From Pseudomonas silesiensis (GTDB taxonomy: Bacteria > Pseudomonadota > Gammaproteobacteria > Pseudomonadales > Pseudomonadaceae), in contig NZ_CP014870.1 of NCBI RefSeq assembly GCF_001661075.1, forward strand, positions 248,001 to 312,000: a stretch of 64,000 bases of DNA, read 5' to 3'. This document shows, piece after piece, positions 38,264-49,409 of this stretch (positions within the stretch are counted from its first letter, which is position 1; each line of letters starts with the position of its first letter). Position numbers and translations under genes: made by a program. The notes beneath the pieces are model-generated. The model was not told where the DNA came from and searched no databases. It saw nothing but the letters and a program-made list of their open reading frames with translations.

Positions 38264-39235
38264 ATGCAGACTTTGTACCCGCAGATCAAACCCCACGCCC
38301 GGCACGATCTGGCCGTCGATGCAACTCACACGTTGTATGTCGACGAAAGCGGTTCACCGGAAGGATTGCCGGTAGTGTTCATTCACGGCGGCCCAGGCGC
38401 AGGGTGTGATGCCCAGAGCCGCCGGTATTTTGATCCGAATCTGTACCGCATTGTGACTTTCGACCAGCGCGGTTGTGGTCGCTCCACCCCCCACGCCAGC
38501 CTGGAAAACAACACGACCTGGGACCTGGTCGCCGACCTCGAGCGCATCCGCAAGCACCTGGGGATCGACAAGTGGGTATTGTTCGGCGGCTCCTGGGGTT
38601 CGACCCTGGCGCTGGCTTACGCGCAAACCCACCCCGAGCGTGTACACGGCCTGATTCTGCGCGGGATTTTTCTCTGCCGTCCGCAGGAAATCGAGTGGTT
38701 CTACCAGGCGGGTGCCAGCCGACTGTTTCCCGACTACTGGCAAGACTACATCGCGCCGATCCCGCTGGATGAGCGCGACGATCTGCTCACGGCTTTCCAC
38801 AAGCGCCTGGTCGGCAACGACCAGATCGCCCAGATGCACGCGGCCAAGGCCTGGTCCACGTGGGAAGGCCGGACGGCGACCTTGCGGCCGAACCCGCTGG
38901 TGGTCGACCGTTTTTCCGAGCCTCAGCGCGCGTTGTCCATCGCTCGCATCGAATGTCATTATTTCACTAACAACGCATTCCTGGAGCCGAACCAGCTGAT
39001 CCGCGACATGGGCAAGATCGCCCATCTGCCCGGGGTTATCGTTCATGGTCGCTATGATGTGATCTGCCCGTTGGATAACGCCTGGGAACTGCATCAGAAT
39101 TGGCCGAACAGTGAACTGCAGGTGATCCGCGACGCTGGCCATGCCGCTTCCGAGCCGGGCATTACCGATGCGCTGGTGCGTGCCGCCGATCTGATGGCCC
39201 GACGCCTGCTCGATCTGGCGCCCGACGAAGCATGA
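38264..39235 (+). CDS. pip: Proline iminopeptidase
   Basis: Cytoplasmic alpha/beta-hydrolase that removes N-terminal proline from peptides (peptidase S33). The 323-residue protein has the oxyanion motif HGGPG (41-45), the nucleophile Ser110 in GGSWGST, and late catalytic Asp and His in HGRYDVICP and DAGHAASEP. It overlaps dtd by 4 nt, so the two are translated from one message, a pairing I recall in other pseudomonads. Confidence 0.95.
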   Translation: MQTLYPQIKPHARHDLAVDATHTLYVDESGSPEGLPVVFIHGGPGAGCDAQSRRYFDPNLYRIVTFDQRGCGRSTPHASLENNTTWDLVADLERIRKHLGIDKWVLFGGSWGSTLALAYAQTHPERVHGLILRGIFLCRPQEIEWFYQAGASRLFPDYWQDYIAPIPLDERDDLLTAFHKRLVGNDQIAQMHAAKAWSTWEGRTATLRPNPLVVDRFSEPQRALSIARIECHYFTNNAFLEPNQLIRDMGKIAHLPGVIVHGRYDVICPLDNAWELHQNWPNSELQVIRDAGHAASEPGITDALVRAADLMARRLLDLAPDEA

Positions 39236-39669
39236 AGGCTCTGCTGCAGCGCGTGCGAGGTGCGCGAGTCGAGGTAGCGGGGGAGGTGGTTGGTGCAGTG
39301 GACCAGGGTTTGCTGGTGCTGGTGGCCGTCGAGCCAGAGGATACTCGAGCCAGTGCCGACAAACTTCTGCATAAGCTGCTTAACTATCGAGTGTTCAGCG
39401 ATGCCGAGGGCAAGATGAATCTGTCCTTGGCAGATGTCGACGGCGGGTTGCTGCTGGTCTCTCAGTTCACCCTGGCCGCCGATACCCGAAGCGGGCTGCG
39501 TCCGGGTTTTTCGACCGCGGCGCCCCCAGCCTTGGGAGAGGAACTTTTCGGCTATCTTTTAGACAAGGCGAAACAGGTGCATGGCACTGTGGCATCAGGT
39601 AGATTCGGCGCGGATATGCAGGTGCACCTGGTCAACGATGGCCCGGTCACCTTCCTGTTACAGACCTGA
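39232..39669 (+). CDS. dtd: D-aminoacyl-tRNA deacylase
   Basis: Hydrolyses D-amino acids (and glycine mischarged on tRNA-Ala) from tRNA. The 145-residue length is typical. The chiral-proofreading motifs are SQFTLAAD (near residue 79) and the cis Gly-Pro in NDGPVTF close to the C terminus. The ATG overlaps the pip stop (ATGA). No terminator is evident after the stop. Confidence 0.97.
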   Translation: MKALLQRVRGARVEVAGEVVGAVDQGLLVLVAVEPEDTRASADKLLHKLLNYRVFSDAEGKMNLSLADVDGGLLLVSQFTLAADTRSGLRPGFSTAAPPALGEELFGYLLDKAKQVHGTVASGRFGADMQVHLVNDGPVTFLLQT

Positions 39670-39877
39670 AAGCGCTTGAAACATGTGTTTTAAGCTCTTT
39701 TCGGCTGAAAACAAGGGGTTTTCGCGAGAAATACTGGGCTGCCCCTGATGTGTTGTAACGCGGCATGCTAGATAATCGCGCGTTACGGGGATCAGCATTC
39801 GTTGGCCCATTTTGACTTAGGTAGAGACTTGTCCGGGACCTGTTGGGGAATCATTTAGCCCCAGAGGAGTCGGAACA

Positions 39878-40000
39878 ATGCTCGCCAACTTGGCAAGAGT
39901 GATTCGCAGGGTCGGTTTTTTCACCGCACACCGTGCTGACACTTTAACTGGCCGTTGGTTTTTTGATCTGTTTTCGGCGAGGGTTGCTCGTGATTGTTAG
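39878..40000 (+). CDS. Possible 40-residue leader ORF overlapping opgG
   Basis: This ORF runs ATG (39878) to TAG (39998-40000) and would encode 40 residues starting [20 protein letters not shown] and ending ARVARDC. A strong ribosome site, AGAGGAG, lies 7 nt before the ATG, better than the one before opgG. Its end overlaps the GTG of opgG by 11 nt in another frame, so it could couple opgG translation. There is no recognisable domain. It might be a chance ORF in the 5' leader; conservation would decide. A TGCTAGATAAT element at 39766-39776 could be an extended -10, but I see no good -35. Confidence 0.45.
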   Translation: MLANLARVIRRVGFFTAHRADTLTGRWFFDLFSARVARDC

Positions 40001-41810
40001 TCCCTGTAATGCAACAATATTGTCTGCCAAACGGTTACGAAGCGCTCTGGTAGCGGGCTCTGCACTGCTCTGCCTGCTCAGCGCCGGCCAGCTTTGGGCA
40101 TTCAATCTGGATGATGTATCGGTCAAGGCAAAAGAGCTGGCCGGGCAGAAATACCAGGCTCCGCGCAGTAATCTGCCGAACGAATTCCGCGAAATGAAAT
40201 TCGCGGACTATCAGAAAATTCGTTTCCTCACCGAGAAAGCCGAGTGGGCCGATCAGAAAACCCCGTTCAAGCTGTCGTTCTATCACCAGGGCATGCATTT
40301 CGATACTCCGGTGAAAATCAACGAAATCACGGCAAACACCGTCGAAGAGATCAAATACGACCCGGCGCGGTTTGATTTTGGCGACGTAAAATTCGATCCG
40401 AAAGCCACCGAGCAACTGGGTTACGCCGGTTTCCGGGTGCTGTACCCGATCAACAAGGCCGACAAGCAAGACGAAATCATGACCATGCTTGGCGCGAGTT
40501 ACTTCCGCGTGGTCGGCAAGGGGCACACCTATGGCTTGTCCGCTCGCGGCATGGCCATCGATACCGCTTTGCCATCCGGGGAAGAGTTCCCGCGGTTCAC
40601 CGAGTTCTGGATTCAACAGCCAAGACCGGGCGACAAGCACCTGGTGATCTTCGCCCTGCTGGATTCGCCGCGCGCCACCGGTGCGTATCGCCTGACCCTG
40701 CGTCCGGGCAGCGATACCGTGGTCGACGTCAAGGCCAAAATGTTCCTGCGTGAAAATGTCACCAAGCTTGGCGTTGCGCCTTTGACCAGCATGTTCCTGT
40801 TCGGCGCCAACCAGCCGTCGAAAGTGCTCAACTACCGTCGCGAGCTGCATGATTCCAGCGGCCTGTCGATCCATGCCGGCAACGGCGAGTGGATCTGGCG
40901 CCCGTTGAACAACCCGAAACACCTGGCTGTCAGCAACTTCTCCATCGAGAACCCGCGCGGTTTCGGTCTGCTGCAACGTGGCCGTGACTTCAGCCATTAT
41001 GAAGACCTCGACGACCGCTACGACAAGCGCCCAAGTGCCTGGATCGAACCGAAAGGCGATTGGGGCAAGGGTTCTGTAGACCTGGTCGAGATTCCGACCG
41101 CCGACGAAACCAACGACAACATCGTGGCGTTCTGGAGCCCGGAAAAGCTGCCTGAACCTGGCCAGCCGCTCGACGTCGCCTACCGCATGCACTGGACCAT
41201 CGACGAAGCCGCCCTTCATGCGCCGGACAGCGCCTGGGTACAACAGACCCTGCGTTCCACCGGTGACGTGAAACAGTCCAACCTGATCCGTCAGCCGGAT
41301 GGCAGCGTTGCCTATCTGGTGGACTTCGAAGGCCCGTCGCTGTTGGCATTGCCTGCAGATACGGAAGTTCGCAGCCAGGTCAGCGTTGGCGAGAATGCCG
41401 AGCTGGTCGAGAACAGCGTGCGCTACAACCCTGAAACCAAGGGCTGGCGCCTGACGCTGCGCATGAAGATCAAGGACCCGAGCAAGGCCACGGAAATGCG
41501 TGCCGCGCTGGTCAAGAACATCGTGACCGCCGACCTGGCCAAGGCTGTACCGGCCTCCAACTCTTCCGTTGCCAAGGCCGACAAGGTCGCCGCCAGGCAG
41601 CAGGAGAAGCTGGACAAGGAAGCCAAGGACGCCAAGCAAGCTGAAGCCAAACAGGCCGAAGCCAAGCCTGTCGCGGATTCCAAGGATAAGGACAACAAAA
41701 ACGCCCAGCAGCCTGCAGCTGCCGACGCGGTCCCAGCCACACCGGAATCGGCGCCGACTGAAGAAGTCCTGACCGAGACCTGGAGCTATCAGTTGCCTGC
41801 CGATGAGTAA
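39990..41810 (+). CDS. opgG: Periplasmic glucan biosynthesis protein OpgG
   Basis: Periplasmic protein needed for osmoregulated periplasmic glucan branching and synthesis, partner of OpgH. The 606-residue product has a signal peptide ending LLSAGQLWA before [13 protein letters not shown], then the MdoG domain. After about residue 525 comes a low-complexity stretch rich in Lys, Ala, Glu, Gln and Pro. A short conserved-looking end, [13 protein letters not shown], follows. I chose the GTG at 39990 because GAGGG lies 6 nt upstream and the signal peptide starts there; an ATG at 39963 is possible. It overlaps opgH by 8 nt. Confidence 0.92.
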   Translation: MIVSPCNATILSAKRLRSALVAGSALLCLLSAGQLWAFNLDDVSVKAKELAGQKYQAPRSNLPNEFREMKFADYQKIRFLTEKAEWADQKTPFKLSFYHQGMHFDTPVKINEITANTVEEIKYDPARFDFGDVKFDPKATEQLGYAGFRVLYPINKADKQDEIMTMLGASYFRVVGKGHTYGLSARGMAIDTALPSGEEFPRFTEFWIQQPRPGDKHLVIFALLDSPRATGAYRLTLRPGSDTVVDVKAKMFLRENVTKLGVAPLTSMFLFGANQPSKVLNYRRELHDSSGLSIHAGNGEWIWRPLNNPKHLAVSNFSIENPRGFGLLQRGRDFSHYEDLDDRYDKRPSAWIEPKGDWGKGSVDLVEIPTADETNDNIVAFWSPEKLPEPGQPLDVAYRMHWTIDEAALHAPDSAWVQQTLRSTGDVKQSNLIRQPDGSVAYLVDFEGPSLLALPADTEVRSQVSVGENAELVENSVRYNPETKGWRLTLRMKIKDPSKATEMRAALVKNIVTADLAKAVPASNSSVAKADKVAARQQEKLDKEAKDAKQAEAKQAEAKPVADSKDKDNKNAQQPAAADAVPATPESAPTEEVLTETWSYQLPADE

Positions 41811-44373
41811 TTCTCAAGTACAGCCAGAGACGCTTGCGGAGTATCTGGCGCATCTACCGATGACTGACGAGCAGCGCGCGGAACTCGCGGGCTGCCAGTC
41901 CTTCAGCGAATTGCACGAACGCTTGTCGTCTTCGACGTTCGACGCACCGACCGAGGCTGCGCAAGCCTCGGTGGGTCGTCGCCTGACCCTGAACACCGCC
42001 GAAGAACTGGCGGACGCCGAAATGCTGGCGCTCGACGCCAGCGGCCGGGTCTGCCTGCGGGCGACCCCGCCGATTCGTCGGACCAAAGTCGTGCCGGAGC
42101 CGTGGCGTACCAACATTCTGGTGCGTGGCTGGCGTCGCCTGACCGGCCGCACCAACCCGCCAAAGCCGCCGAAAGACGAAAACGTGCTGCCGGCGGCTCG
42201 CTGGCGCACTGTCGGTTCGATCCGGCGCTACATTCTGTTGGTACTGATGCTGGGTCAGACCATCGTCGCCGGCTGGTACATGAAAGGCATCATGCCGTAC
42301 CAGGGCTGGTCGTTCGTCGACCTCGATGAAGTCTTGCACCAGCCGTTCCTGCAAACGGTCACGCAAGTGCTGCCGTATGCGTTGCAAACCAGCATCCTGA
42401 TACTGTTCGGGATTCTGTTCTGCTGGGTGTCGGCCGGTTTCTGGACGGCATTGATGGGCTTCCTCGAGTTGCTCACCGGCCATGACAAATACCGGATTTC
42501 CGGGAAAAGCGCCGGTAACGAACCAATTCCCAAGGACGCACGCACCGCACTGGTGATGCCGATCTGCAACGAGGACGTGCCTCGGGTGTTCGCCGGTTTG
42601 CGAGCGACCTTCGAGTCGGTCGCTGCCACGGGTAGCCTTGATCGATTCGACTTCTTCGTGCTCAGCGACAGTAACGATGCCGACATCTGCGTCGCCGAGC
42701 AACAGGCCTGGCTGGATGTCTGTCGTGAAGCCGAGGGCTTTGGCAAGATTTTCTATCGCCGCCGTCGCCGCCGTGTGAAACGTAAAAGCGGCAACCTCGA
42801 CGACTTCTGCCGTCGCTGGGGAGGTGACTACAAATATATGGTCGTGCTCGACGCCGACTCGGTGATGAGTGGCGAATGCCTGACCAGTCTGGTGCGCTTG
42901 ATGGAAGCCACGCCGGACGCCGGGATCATCCAGACCGCGCCGCGTGCGTCGGGCATGGATACACTCTATGCGCGCATGCAGCAGTTCGCGACCCGGGTAT
43001 ACGGTCCATTGTTCACCGCCGGTCTGCACTTCTGGCAGTTGGGCGAATCCCATTACTGGGGTCACAACGCGATCATCCGCATGAAGCCGTTCATCGAGCA
43101 CTGCGCCCTGGCGCCATTGCCCGGTAAAGGCGCGTTCGCCGGGGCGATTCTGTCGCACGACTTCGTCGAAGCCGCGCTGATGCGCCGTGCCGGTTGGGGT
43201 GTATGGATCGCCTACGACTTGCCGGGCAGCTACGAAGAACTGCCGCCGAACCTGCTGGACGAACTCAAGCGTGACCGTCGCTGGTGCCACGGCAACCTGA
43301 TGAACTTCCGGCTGTTCCTGGTCAAGGGTATGCACCCGGTGCACCGGGCGGTGTTCCTGACTGGCGTGATGTCGTACTTGTCGGCGCCGTTGTGGTTCTT
43401 CTTCCTTGTATTATCGACGGCGCTGCTGGCGGTCAATACGCTGATGGAGCCGCAGTACTTCCTCGAACCACGCCAGCTTTATCCGCTGTGGCCGCAATGG
43501 CACCCGGAAAAAGCGATTGCGCTGTTTTCGACGACCGTCGTGCTGCTGTTCCTGCCGAAGTTGCTGAGCATCATCCTGATCTGGGCCAAGGGCGCGAAAG
43601 AGTTCGGTGGCAAGTTCAAGGTGACGTTGTCGATGCTGCTGGAGATGCTGTTCTCCATGCTGCTGGCGCCGGTGCGGATGATCTTCCACACCCGTTTCGT
43701 GCTTGCCGCGTTCCTCGGCTGGGCCGCGACCTGGAACTCGCCGCAACGTGACGATGACTCCACGCCCTGGAGCGAGGCAGTCAAACGCCATGGTCCGCAA
43801 ACCTTGCTGGGCTTCTTCTGGGCGTTGTTGGTGATCTGGCTGAACCCGAGCTTCCTCTGGTGGCTGGTGCCGATCGTCGGTTCGTTGATGCTGTCGATCC
43901 CGGTGTCGGTGATCTCCAGTCGTGTCGGCCTGGGCCTCAAGTCCCGTGACGAAAGCCTGTTCCTGATCCCTGAGGAATACAATCCGCCACAGGCGTTGCT
44001 GGCCACCGACCAGTACACCCACGAGAACCGTTGGCATGCGCTGAACGACGGCTTTGTCCGGGCAGTGGTCGATCCGCAGCAGAACGCCTTGGCGTGCTCG
44101 CTGGCGACTTCGCGCCACCTTCAGGCCGAGCCGATCGAATGGCTGCGGATCGAGCGGGTTCGCCATGCCATGAAAGTCGGACCCGCCGGGCTGAGCAACA
44201 AAGAGCGATTGGAGTTGCTGAGTGATCCGGTGGCCCTGGGTCGCTTGCACGAGCAGATCTGGGATGAAAGTCACCCGGAATGGCTGCAAGCCTGGCGTCA
44301 ATCGGTGAAAGCCGATCCCCATGCGCCATTGCTGCCGCTCAAGCCGCTGAGCGTGCAACCTCAGTTGGCATAA
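41803..44373 (+). CDS. opgH: Glucan glucosyltransferase OpgH
   Basis: Inner-membrane GT2 glucosyltransferase that polymerises glucose from UDP-glucose into periplasmic glucan. The 856-residue protein has an N-terminal cytoplasmic region, two membrane helices (about 145-165 and 190-225), and a catalytic domain with [28 protein letters not shown] and RRWCHGN. A multi-helix C-terminal membrane part follows. The 8-nt overlap with opgG and the terminator behind show a two-gene operon. Confidence 0.96.
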   Translation: MSNSQVQPETLAEYLAHLPMTDEQRAELAGCQSFSELHERLSSSTFDAPTEAAQASVGRRLTLNTAEELADAEMLALDASGRVCLRATPPIRRTKVVPEPWRTNILVRGWRRLTGRTNPPKPPKDENVLPAARWRTVGSIRRYILLVLMLGQTIVAGWYMKGIMPYQGWSFVDLDEVLHQPFLQTVTQVLPYALQTSILILFGILFCWVSAGFWTALMGFLELLTGHDKYRISGKSAGNEPIPKDARTALVMPICNEDVPRVFAGLRATFESVAATGSLDRFDFFVLSDSNDADICVAEQQAWLDVCREAEGFGKIFYRRRRRRVKRKSGNLDDFCRRWGGDYKYMVVLDADSVMSGECLTSLVRLMEATPDAGIIQTAPRASGMDTLYARMQQFATRVYGPLFTAGLHFWQLGESHYWGHNAIIRMKPFIEHCALAPLPGKGAFAGAILSHDFVEAALMRRAGWGVWIAYDLPGSYEELPPNLLDELKRDRRWCHGNLMNFRLFLVKGMHPVHRAVFLTGVMSYLSAPLWFFFLVLSTALLAVNTLMEPQYFLEPRQLYPLWPQWHPEKAIALFSTTVVLLFLPKLLSIILIWAKGAKEFGGKFKVTLSMLLEMLFSMLLAPVRMIFHTRFVLAAFLGWAATWNSPQRDDDSTPWSEAVKRHGPQTLLGFFWALLVIWLNPSFLWWLVPIVGSLMLSIPVSVISSRVGLGLKSRDESLFLIPEEYNPPQALLATDQYTHENRWHALNDGFVRAVVDPQQNALACSLATSRHLQAEPIEWLRIERVRHAMKVGPAGLSNKERLELLSDPVALGRLHEQIWDESHPEWLQAWRQSVKADPHAPLLPLKPLSVQPQLA

Positions 44374-44376
44374 ATG

Positions 44377-44406
44377 AAAAGCCCCGCGAAAGCGGGGTTT
44401 TTTTTT
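44377..44406 (+). terminator. Rho-independent terminator of opgGH
   Basis: Stem GCCCCGC / GCGGGG with loop GAAA, followed by a run of nine T, starting 7 nt after the opgH stop. Confidence 0.93.
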
Positions 44407-44569
44407 GCTGATCAAAATCCTGTGTAAACCCTTGTGCAAACGCCCGAGTGCGTTAGCATCCGTCCCCGAATTGGTGCGCCCGGACAACGTTCTGTCCTTA
44501 TTTGCCGGTTTCCCGAAGGAAATCCCGGTTTGCGCGCTTCATAAACGCAATGGTTTTGGGGACTTGATG

Positions 44570-45367
44570 ATGAAGAAGTATCTCTCGATGCTGCTGGTCG
44601 GCGTCACGGCACTGGTGGCAGTCAGCGCGGCGCAGGCCGGTGCCATCGACGACGCGGTCAAGCGCGGCACACTGAAAGTCGGCATGGACCCGACCTACAT
44701 GCCGTTCGAAATGACCAACAAACGCGGTGAGATCATCGGCTTCGAAGTCGACCTTCTCAAAGCCATGACCAAAGCCATGGGCGTCAAGCTGGAGCTGGTC
44801 TCCACTGGCTACGACGGCATCATCCCGGCGTTGCTCACCGACAAGTTCGACATGATCGGCAGCGGCATGACCCTGACCCAGGAGCGCAACCTGCGCCTGA
44901 ACTTCAGCGACCCCTTCATCGTGGTCGGCCAGACCCTGCTGATCCGCAAGGAACTGGAAGGCACCATCAAGTCGTACAAAGACCTGAACACCGCCGAATA
45001 CCGCATCACCTCCAAGCTCGGCACCACCGGCGAGATGGTTGCCCGCAAGCTGATCTCCAAAGCCCAATACCACGGGTACGACAACGAGCAGGAAGCCGTG
45101 CTCGACGTGGTCAACGGCAAGGCCGACGCCTTCATCTACGACGCGCCCTACAACGTTGTCGCGGTCAACAAGGTCGGCAACGGCAAGCTGGTGTTCCTCG
45201 ACAAGCCGTTCACCTACGAGCCGCTGGCTTTCGGTCTGAAGAAGGGTGACTACGACAGCATCAACTTCATCAACAACTTCCTGCACCAGATCCATGAAGA
45301 CGGCACTTACGATCGTATTCATGACAAGTGGTTCAAAGACACCGCTTGGCTCAAGGACATGGAATAA
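44570..45367 (+). CDS. Amino-acid ABC transporter substrate-binding protein
   Basis: A 265-residue periplasmic solute-binding protein of family 3 (SBP_bac_3). The signal peptide ends near VSAAQA before GAIDDAVKRG. The ligand pocket signature is GTLKVGMDPTYMPFEM, and GSGMTLTQERNLRLNFSDPF is typical of polar amino-acid binders. The ligand itself cannot be read from sequence. GGGGA lies 8 nt before the chosen ATG at 44570; the ATG at 44567 is an alternative. Permease and ATPase genes follow after a short REP palindrome. Confidence 0.93.
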   Translation: MKKYLSMLLVGVTALVAVSAAQAGAIDDAVKRGTLKVGMDPTYMPFEMTNKRGEIIGFEVDLLKAMTKAMGVKLELVSTGYDGIIPALLTDKFDMIGSGMTLTQERNLRLNFSDPFIVVGQTLLIRKELEGTIKSYKDLNTAEYRITSKLGTTGEMVARKLISKAQYHGYDNEQEAVLDVVNGKADAFIYDAPYNVVAVNKVGNGKLVFLDKPFTYEPLAFGLKKGDYDSINFINNFLHQIHEDGTYDRIHDKWFKDTAWLKDME

Positions 45368-45397
45368 GGCTTGGTCAGTTAGACCGAGTCGCCCCTG

Positions 45398-45444
45398 TTC
45401 GCGAGCAAGCCTCGCTCCTACAGGAGCGAGGCTTGCCCGCGAAG
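45398..45444. repeat. Compact REP hairpin inside the ABC operon
   Basis: TTCGCGAGCAAGCCTCGCTC-CTACAGGAGCGAGGCTTGCCCGCGAA: two REP units fused head to head with no spacer. It lies between the binding-protein and permease genes, where such hairpins often protect the upstream message. Confidence 0.85.
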
Positions 45445-45487
45445 ACGGCCTCCCTGGCGACACAGAATTCGGAACCTTCAGAGCAAA

Positions 45488-46447
45488 ATGAAACATAAAA
45501 AAGCCCAATGGCCCTGGCACGTTCTAACCGTGCTGGTGCTCATCGGCCTGGCCGGCGCCTTGTACTACGCCACTTCGCTGATGTCCTACGAATGGCGCTG
45601 GAACCGCATACCGCAATACTTCGCCTACCACGCCGAAGAATCCCAGCGCGCCGCCGACATTTCCACTGTCAGCGAGCTTGTGCGCAAGGGCGACAAGGCT
45701 GAAGTCACCCTGCGCAACGATGCCGGCGACGAGCAACGCCTGATCGTCGACGATAACAGCCTGCAAGTCGCCCGGGGCGATGACGTGGCTGAAGGCGATG
45801 TCATTGGTGTCACCCGCCATTGGGCCGCAGGGCCACTGATGTGGGGCCTGTGGACCACCTTGTGGCTGTCCGTGGTGTCCGGCGTGCTCGGTCTCCTGAT
45901 CGGCCTTGCCACCGGCCTGTGCCGACTGTCGAACAACCCGACCCTGCGCGACCTCTCGACCATTTACGTCGAGCTGGTGCGCGGCACACCGCTGCTGGTG
46001 CAGATCTTCATTTTCTACTTCTTCATCGGCACCGTGATGAACCTGTCCCGGGAATTCGCCGGGATCGCCGCACTGTCGTTGTTCACCGGCGCCTACGTGG
46101 CAGAGATCATCCGTTCCGGCGTGCAGTCGATCGCCCGCGGCCAAAACGAAGCGGCGCGCTCCCTGGGCCTGAGCGCTGGCCAGTCGATGCGTCATGTGGT
46201 GCTGCCGCAAGCCTTCAAGCGGGTATTGCCACCGCTGGCCGGGCAATTCATCAGTCTGGTCAAGGACACCTCGCTGGTGTCGGTGATCGCGATTACCGAG
46301 CTGCTCAAAAGCGGTCGCGAAGTCATCACCACCTCGTTCTCGCCGTTCGAAATTCTGTTCTGCGTGGCCGGGCTATACCTGTTGATCAACCTGCCGCTGT
46401 CGAAAATCGCCAGCCGGCTAGAGCGGAGGCTCGCGCAAAGTGATTGA
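45488..46447 (+). CDS. Amino-acid ABC transporter permease with extra soluble domain
   Basis: A 319-residue HisM/GlnP-family permease. The family helices and the [22 protein letters not shown] coupling loop occupy about residues 110-315. Residues 16-36 are a first membrane helix, followed by about 75 mainly hydrophilic residues ([20 protein letters not shown]...[17 protein letters not shown]). These are absent from ordinary 220-250-residue members and are probably periplasmic. The last codons overlap the ATPase gene by 8 nt. Confidence 0.92.
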   Translation: MKHKKAQWPWHVLTVLVLIGLAGALYYATSLMSYEWRWNRIPQYFAYHAEESQRAADISTVSELVRKGDKAEVTLRNDAGDEQRLIVDDNSLQVARGDDVAEGDVIGVTRHWAAGPLMWGLWTTLWLSVVSGVLGLLIGLATGLCRLSNNPTLRDLSTIYVELVRGTPLLVQIFIFYFFIGTVMNLSREFAGIAALSLFTGAYVAEIIRSGVQSIARGQNEAARSLGLSAGQSMRHVVLPQAFKRVLPPLAGQFISLVKDTSLVSVIAITELLKSGREVITTSFSPFEILFCVAGLYLLINLPLSKIASRLERRLAQSD

Positions 46448-47174
46448 AGTCCGCGATCTGGTAAAAGTCTTCGACACCCGCGGCCAGGTGGTTCGCGCGG
46501 TGGATAACGTCACCACCCAAGTGGCCAAGGGTGAAGTGCTGGTGGTGATCGGCCCCTCCGGTTCCGGCAAGTCGACCTTCCTGCGCTGCCTCAACGGCCT
46601 GGAAGAGTTCGACTCGGGGTCGGTCAGCATCGACGGTCTGCAGCTGGCCGACCCGAAAACCGACGTCAACGCCTACCGCCGCGAAGTCGGCATGGTGTTC
46701 CAGCACTTCAATCTGTTCCCGCACATGACCGTGCTGGAAAACCTCTGCCTGGCCCAGAAGGTCGTGCGCAAGCGCGGCAAGAAAGAGCGGGAGGCCAAGG
46801 CGTTGGCGTTGCTGGAAAAGGTGGGTATCGCGCAGAAGGCCAACGAGTTTCCGTCGCGCCTGTCCGGTGGTCAGCAGCAGCGGGTGGCAATCGCTCGTGC
46901 GCTGGCGATGGAACCGAAGGTCATGCTGTTCGATGAACCAACCTCTGCGCTCGATCCAGAGATGGTCGGTGAAGTGCTGGACGTGATGAAAACCCTGGCG
47001 CTGGAAGGCATGACCATGGTCTGCGTGACCCACGAAATGGGCTTTGCGCGGGAAGTGGCGGATCGGGTGTTGTTCTTCGATCACGGGAAACTGCTGGAAG
47101 ATGCCTCGCCGGCGGAGTTTTTCGATGCGCCGAAGGATCCTCGGGCGCAGGCCTTTTTGCGGCAGGTTCTCTAA
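46440..47174 (+). CDS. Amino-acid ABC transporter ATPase
   Basis: A 244-residue GlnQ/HisP-type ATPase. It has Walker [11 protein letters not shown]-loop [12 protein letters not shown], signature [14 protein letters not shown], Walker [20 protein letters not shown] and the switch His in [10 protein letters not shown]. It starts with GTG at 46440, overlapping the permease end by 8 nt, with GGAGG about 10 nt upstream. It completes a three-gene importer for a polar amino acid. Confidence 0.95.
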   Translation: MIEVRDLVKVFDTRGQVVRAVDNVTTQVAKGEVLVVIGPSGSGKSTFLRCLNGLEEFDSGSVSIDGLQLADPKTDVNAYRREVGMVFQHFNLFPHMTVLENLCLAQKVVRKRGKKEREAKALALLEKVGIAQKANEFPSRLSGGQQQRVAIARALAMEPKVMLFDEPTSALDPEMVGEVLDVMKTLALEGMTMVCVTHEMGFAREVADRVLFFDHGKLLEDASPAEFFDAPKDPRAQAFLRQVL

Positions 47175-47194
47175 GATTCAGCGCCCTCCCGGCC

Positions 47195-47272
47195 GCCATC
47201 GCGGGCAAGCCCGCTCCCACAGGATCTGTTTACGACATAAATCCCTGTGGGAGCGGGCTCGCCCGCGATGGC
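47195..47272. repeat. Outward-facing REP pair (GTGGGAGC type)
   Basis: GCCATCGCGGGCAAGCCCGC...CACAGG and CCTGTGGGAGCGGGCTCGCC...GATGGC are mirror images between convergent genes. Confidence 0.88.
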
Positions 47273-47312
47273 ATCACCTCGGTTTTGGCTGAACCGAGGT
47301 CACCGCATCACC

Positions 47313-49229
47313 TCAAACCCTGAACCGTCCCACCAGCATCTGCAGATGCGTCCCCAACCGTGCCAGCTCTACGCTGGAGGCCGCGGTTTCCTCACTCGCA
47401 GCCGAAGTCTGCTCGGACACATCGCGCACGTTCAGCACGCTACGATTGATCTCTTCAGCCACCGCGCTTTGCTGCTCGGCGGCAGCGGCGATCTGCTGGT
47501 TCATCGACTGGATCGCCGACACGGTGCGGGTGATGTTGCTCAGCGAACCACCGGCACGGCGGGTCAGTTCAACGCTGCTGTCAGTCAGGCTGCGACTGTT
47601 GTCCATGATGGTTGCCACTTGCTGGGTACCGGCCTGCAAACCGATGATCAACTCTTCGATTTCTTCGGTGGACTTCTGGGTGCGCAGGGCGAGGCTGCGG
47701 ACTTCGTCGGCGACGACCGCAAAACCGCGCCCGGCCTCACCGGCACGGGCGGCTTCAATCGCGGCGTTCAGGGCCAGCAGGTTGGTTTGCTGGGCCACGG
47801 ATTTGATCACGTCGAGCACGCTGCCGATCTTGTCGCTTTCGCGCTTGAGATGACCCATGGCCTCGGTTGAGTGACCCACTTCGAGGGCCAGGCGTTCGAT
47901 CTGGGCGATGGCTTCGCCGACCACTTTGTCACCCTCGCGGGCCTGCTGGTCGGCCGCGACGGCGGCTTCGGAGGCCTCTTCAGCGTTGCGTGCGACCTCC
48001 TGCACCGTGGCGGTCATTTCGTTCATGGCAGTCGCAACCTGGTCGGTCTCGACCTTCTGGCTATTGACCCCGGCGCTGGTCTGCTCGGTGACGGCGGATA
48101 GCTCTTCAGCAGCGCTGGCGATTTGCGTCACCCCATCGCTGATGCCGCCGATCAGTTCGCGCAGGCCTTGGGTCATGCTCTGGATGGCACGTTGCAGCTG
48201 GCCGAGTTCGTCCTGGCGCCGGGAGGTGAGGTTGTGAGTCAGGTCGCCTGCGGCGATGCGTTCGGCGACTCTGAGTGTCTGGTTGAGAGGAACCACGATC
48301 TGACGGGTAATGACCCAAGCCGCGAGCACGCCAAAAGCCAGGGCCAGCAGGGCCGCCAGCAACAGCATGTTTTTGGCGTGCGCGGCATCGGTGTCACGTA
48401 CCACGGTCTGCGACGCCGTCAGCTTTTTACTCAGGTCGATCAGGAGATTGCCTTGTGCCGCCATGTGTTTCAGGGCAGTGGCGTTCGCCACCTGCGAGTC
48501 ACGGAACTGGCCGACGGCGGCCCGATAACCTTTCAGCGATTCGGTGGCTTGTTGCAGATTGGCGAGGTGCTGTTCCGGCACCTTGGACGGCAGGTTCGCC
48601 AGGTTTTGCAGGGCCTTTTCGATAGCATCCAATGCCGGTTGTTCAGCTTCGGCCTTGCCGCTGTAGGTGTAGCCGCGAACCTGATAACGGGCTTGCTGGA
48701 GCAGTTTGCTCAGCTCGATCACGTTGCTGTAGTCGGCGACGCTTTCACCTTGCAGCAGGGATTTTTCCACTTCGCCGACCTGGGCCACGGCGTTGTCGGC
48801 GGTCGCTCCGAGCTTGCTGCGGGCGTCTTCGCGAGTGGCGGTGGCCTGGGTCATGTCGGCAAAGGCACGCTTGTACTCGGCGACGGCAGCCAGTTGCTGG
48901 TCGACCATGGCGGCGTCGGCGGGTTGTTCGATCAGCGTACGCGCGGTCTTCAAGCCGGTTTCGAGCTGACCCAGCAGGTCATTGACCGCCCCCGGGCCCT
49001 GTTCGCCGCGACGCATGTCGTAGTCCAGGCGGGCAATGCGCAGGTCTTTGGTCAGCTCATTGAGGCTGGAAATGAACCCGAGTTTGTCGCCACGGTTTGT
49101 CACCTCGTTCAGGCCGGTCCAGCCGGTGAAGGTGGTGAGCAAGGTCAGCAGGAGCACAAGACCGAAGCCGACACCCAGTTTGCGATTGACGCTGACGTTC
49201 CCCAGTTTCTCGGCTAGCCATTGGTACAT
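47313..49229 (-). CDS. HBM-type methyl-accepting chemotaxis protein
   Basis: A 638-residue chemoreceptor. The first membrane helix is at about 18-37. A long all-helical periplasmic region follows to about residue 285, fitting the helical bimodular (HBM) sensor of Pseudomonas McpS/McpQ/McpK. Then come the second helix ([19 protein letters not shown]), HAMP, and a complete signalling domain with tip [20 protein letters not shown]. McpK of P. aeruginosa, at a similar map position, senses 2-oxoglutarate, and HBM relatives bind citrate-cycle acids, so an organic-acid ligand is likely. I chose the ATG at 49229 with GGGAG upstream. There is no C-terminal CheR-binding pentapeptide. Confidence 0.92.
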   Translation of the reverse strand: MYQWLAEKLGNVSVNRKLGVGFGLVLLLTLLTTFTGWTGLNEVTNRGDKLGFISSLNELTKDLRIARLDYDMRRGEQGPGAVNDLLGQLETGLKTARTLIEQPADAAMVDQQLAAVAEYKRAFADMTQATATREDARSKLGATADNAVAQVGEVEKSLLQGESVADYSNVIELSKLLQQARYQVRGYTYSGKAEAEQPALDAIEKALQNLANLPSKVPEQHLANLQQATESLKGYRAAVGQFRDSQVANATALKHMAAQGNLLIDLSKKLTASQTVVRDTDAAHAKNMLLLAALLALAFGVLAAWVITRQIVVPLNQTLRVAERIAAGDLTHNLTSRRQDELGQLQRAIQSMTQGLRELIGGISDGVTQIASAAEELSAVTEQTSAGVNSQKVETDQVATAMNEMTATVQEVARNAEEASEAAVAADQQAREGDKVVGEAIAQIERLALEVGHSTEAMGHLKRESDKIGSVLDVIKSVAQQTNLLALNAAIEAARAGEAGRGFAVVADEVRSLALRTQKSTEEIEELIIGLQAGTQQVATIMDNSRSLTDSSVELTRRAGGSLSNITRTVSAIQSMNQQIAAAAEQQSAVAEEINRSVLNVRDVSEQTSAASEETAASSVELARLGTHLQMLVGRFRV

Positions 49230-49292
49230 GCTGCAACTCCCTTGAACCAAACGATGGTTTTATGAGAGCTGTATCGGCAGGACGCCGGGAAT

Positions 49293-49394
49293 CTGTAGGA
49301 GCAGCCGGTCGACGCTCGATTGCTCGCGATGGGCTTACAAGCACCGCGTTCACCCAGGCAGCCTGCGTCATCGTTAACGACCTTCGCGAGCAAG
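49293..49394. repeat. Decayed REPIN with expanded head
   Basis: The left arm TGTAGGAGCAGCCGGTCGAC...GCTCGATTGCTCGCGA is identical to the one at 38041. The right arm keeps only CTTCGCGAGCAAG before it breaks off. The spacer is of subfamily A. Confidence 0.85.
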
Positions 49395-49409
49395 GGGATT
49401 GCGTTATGG

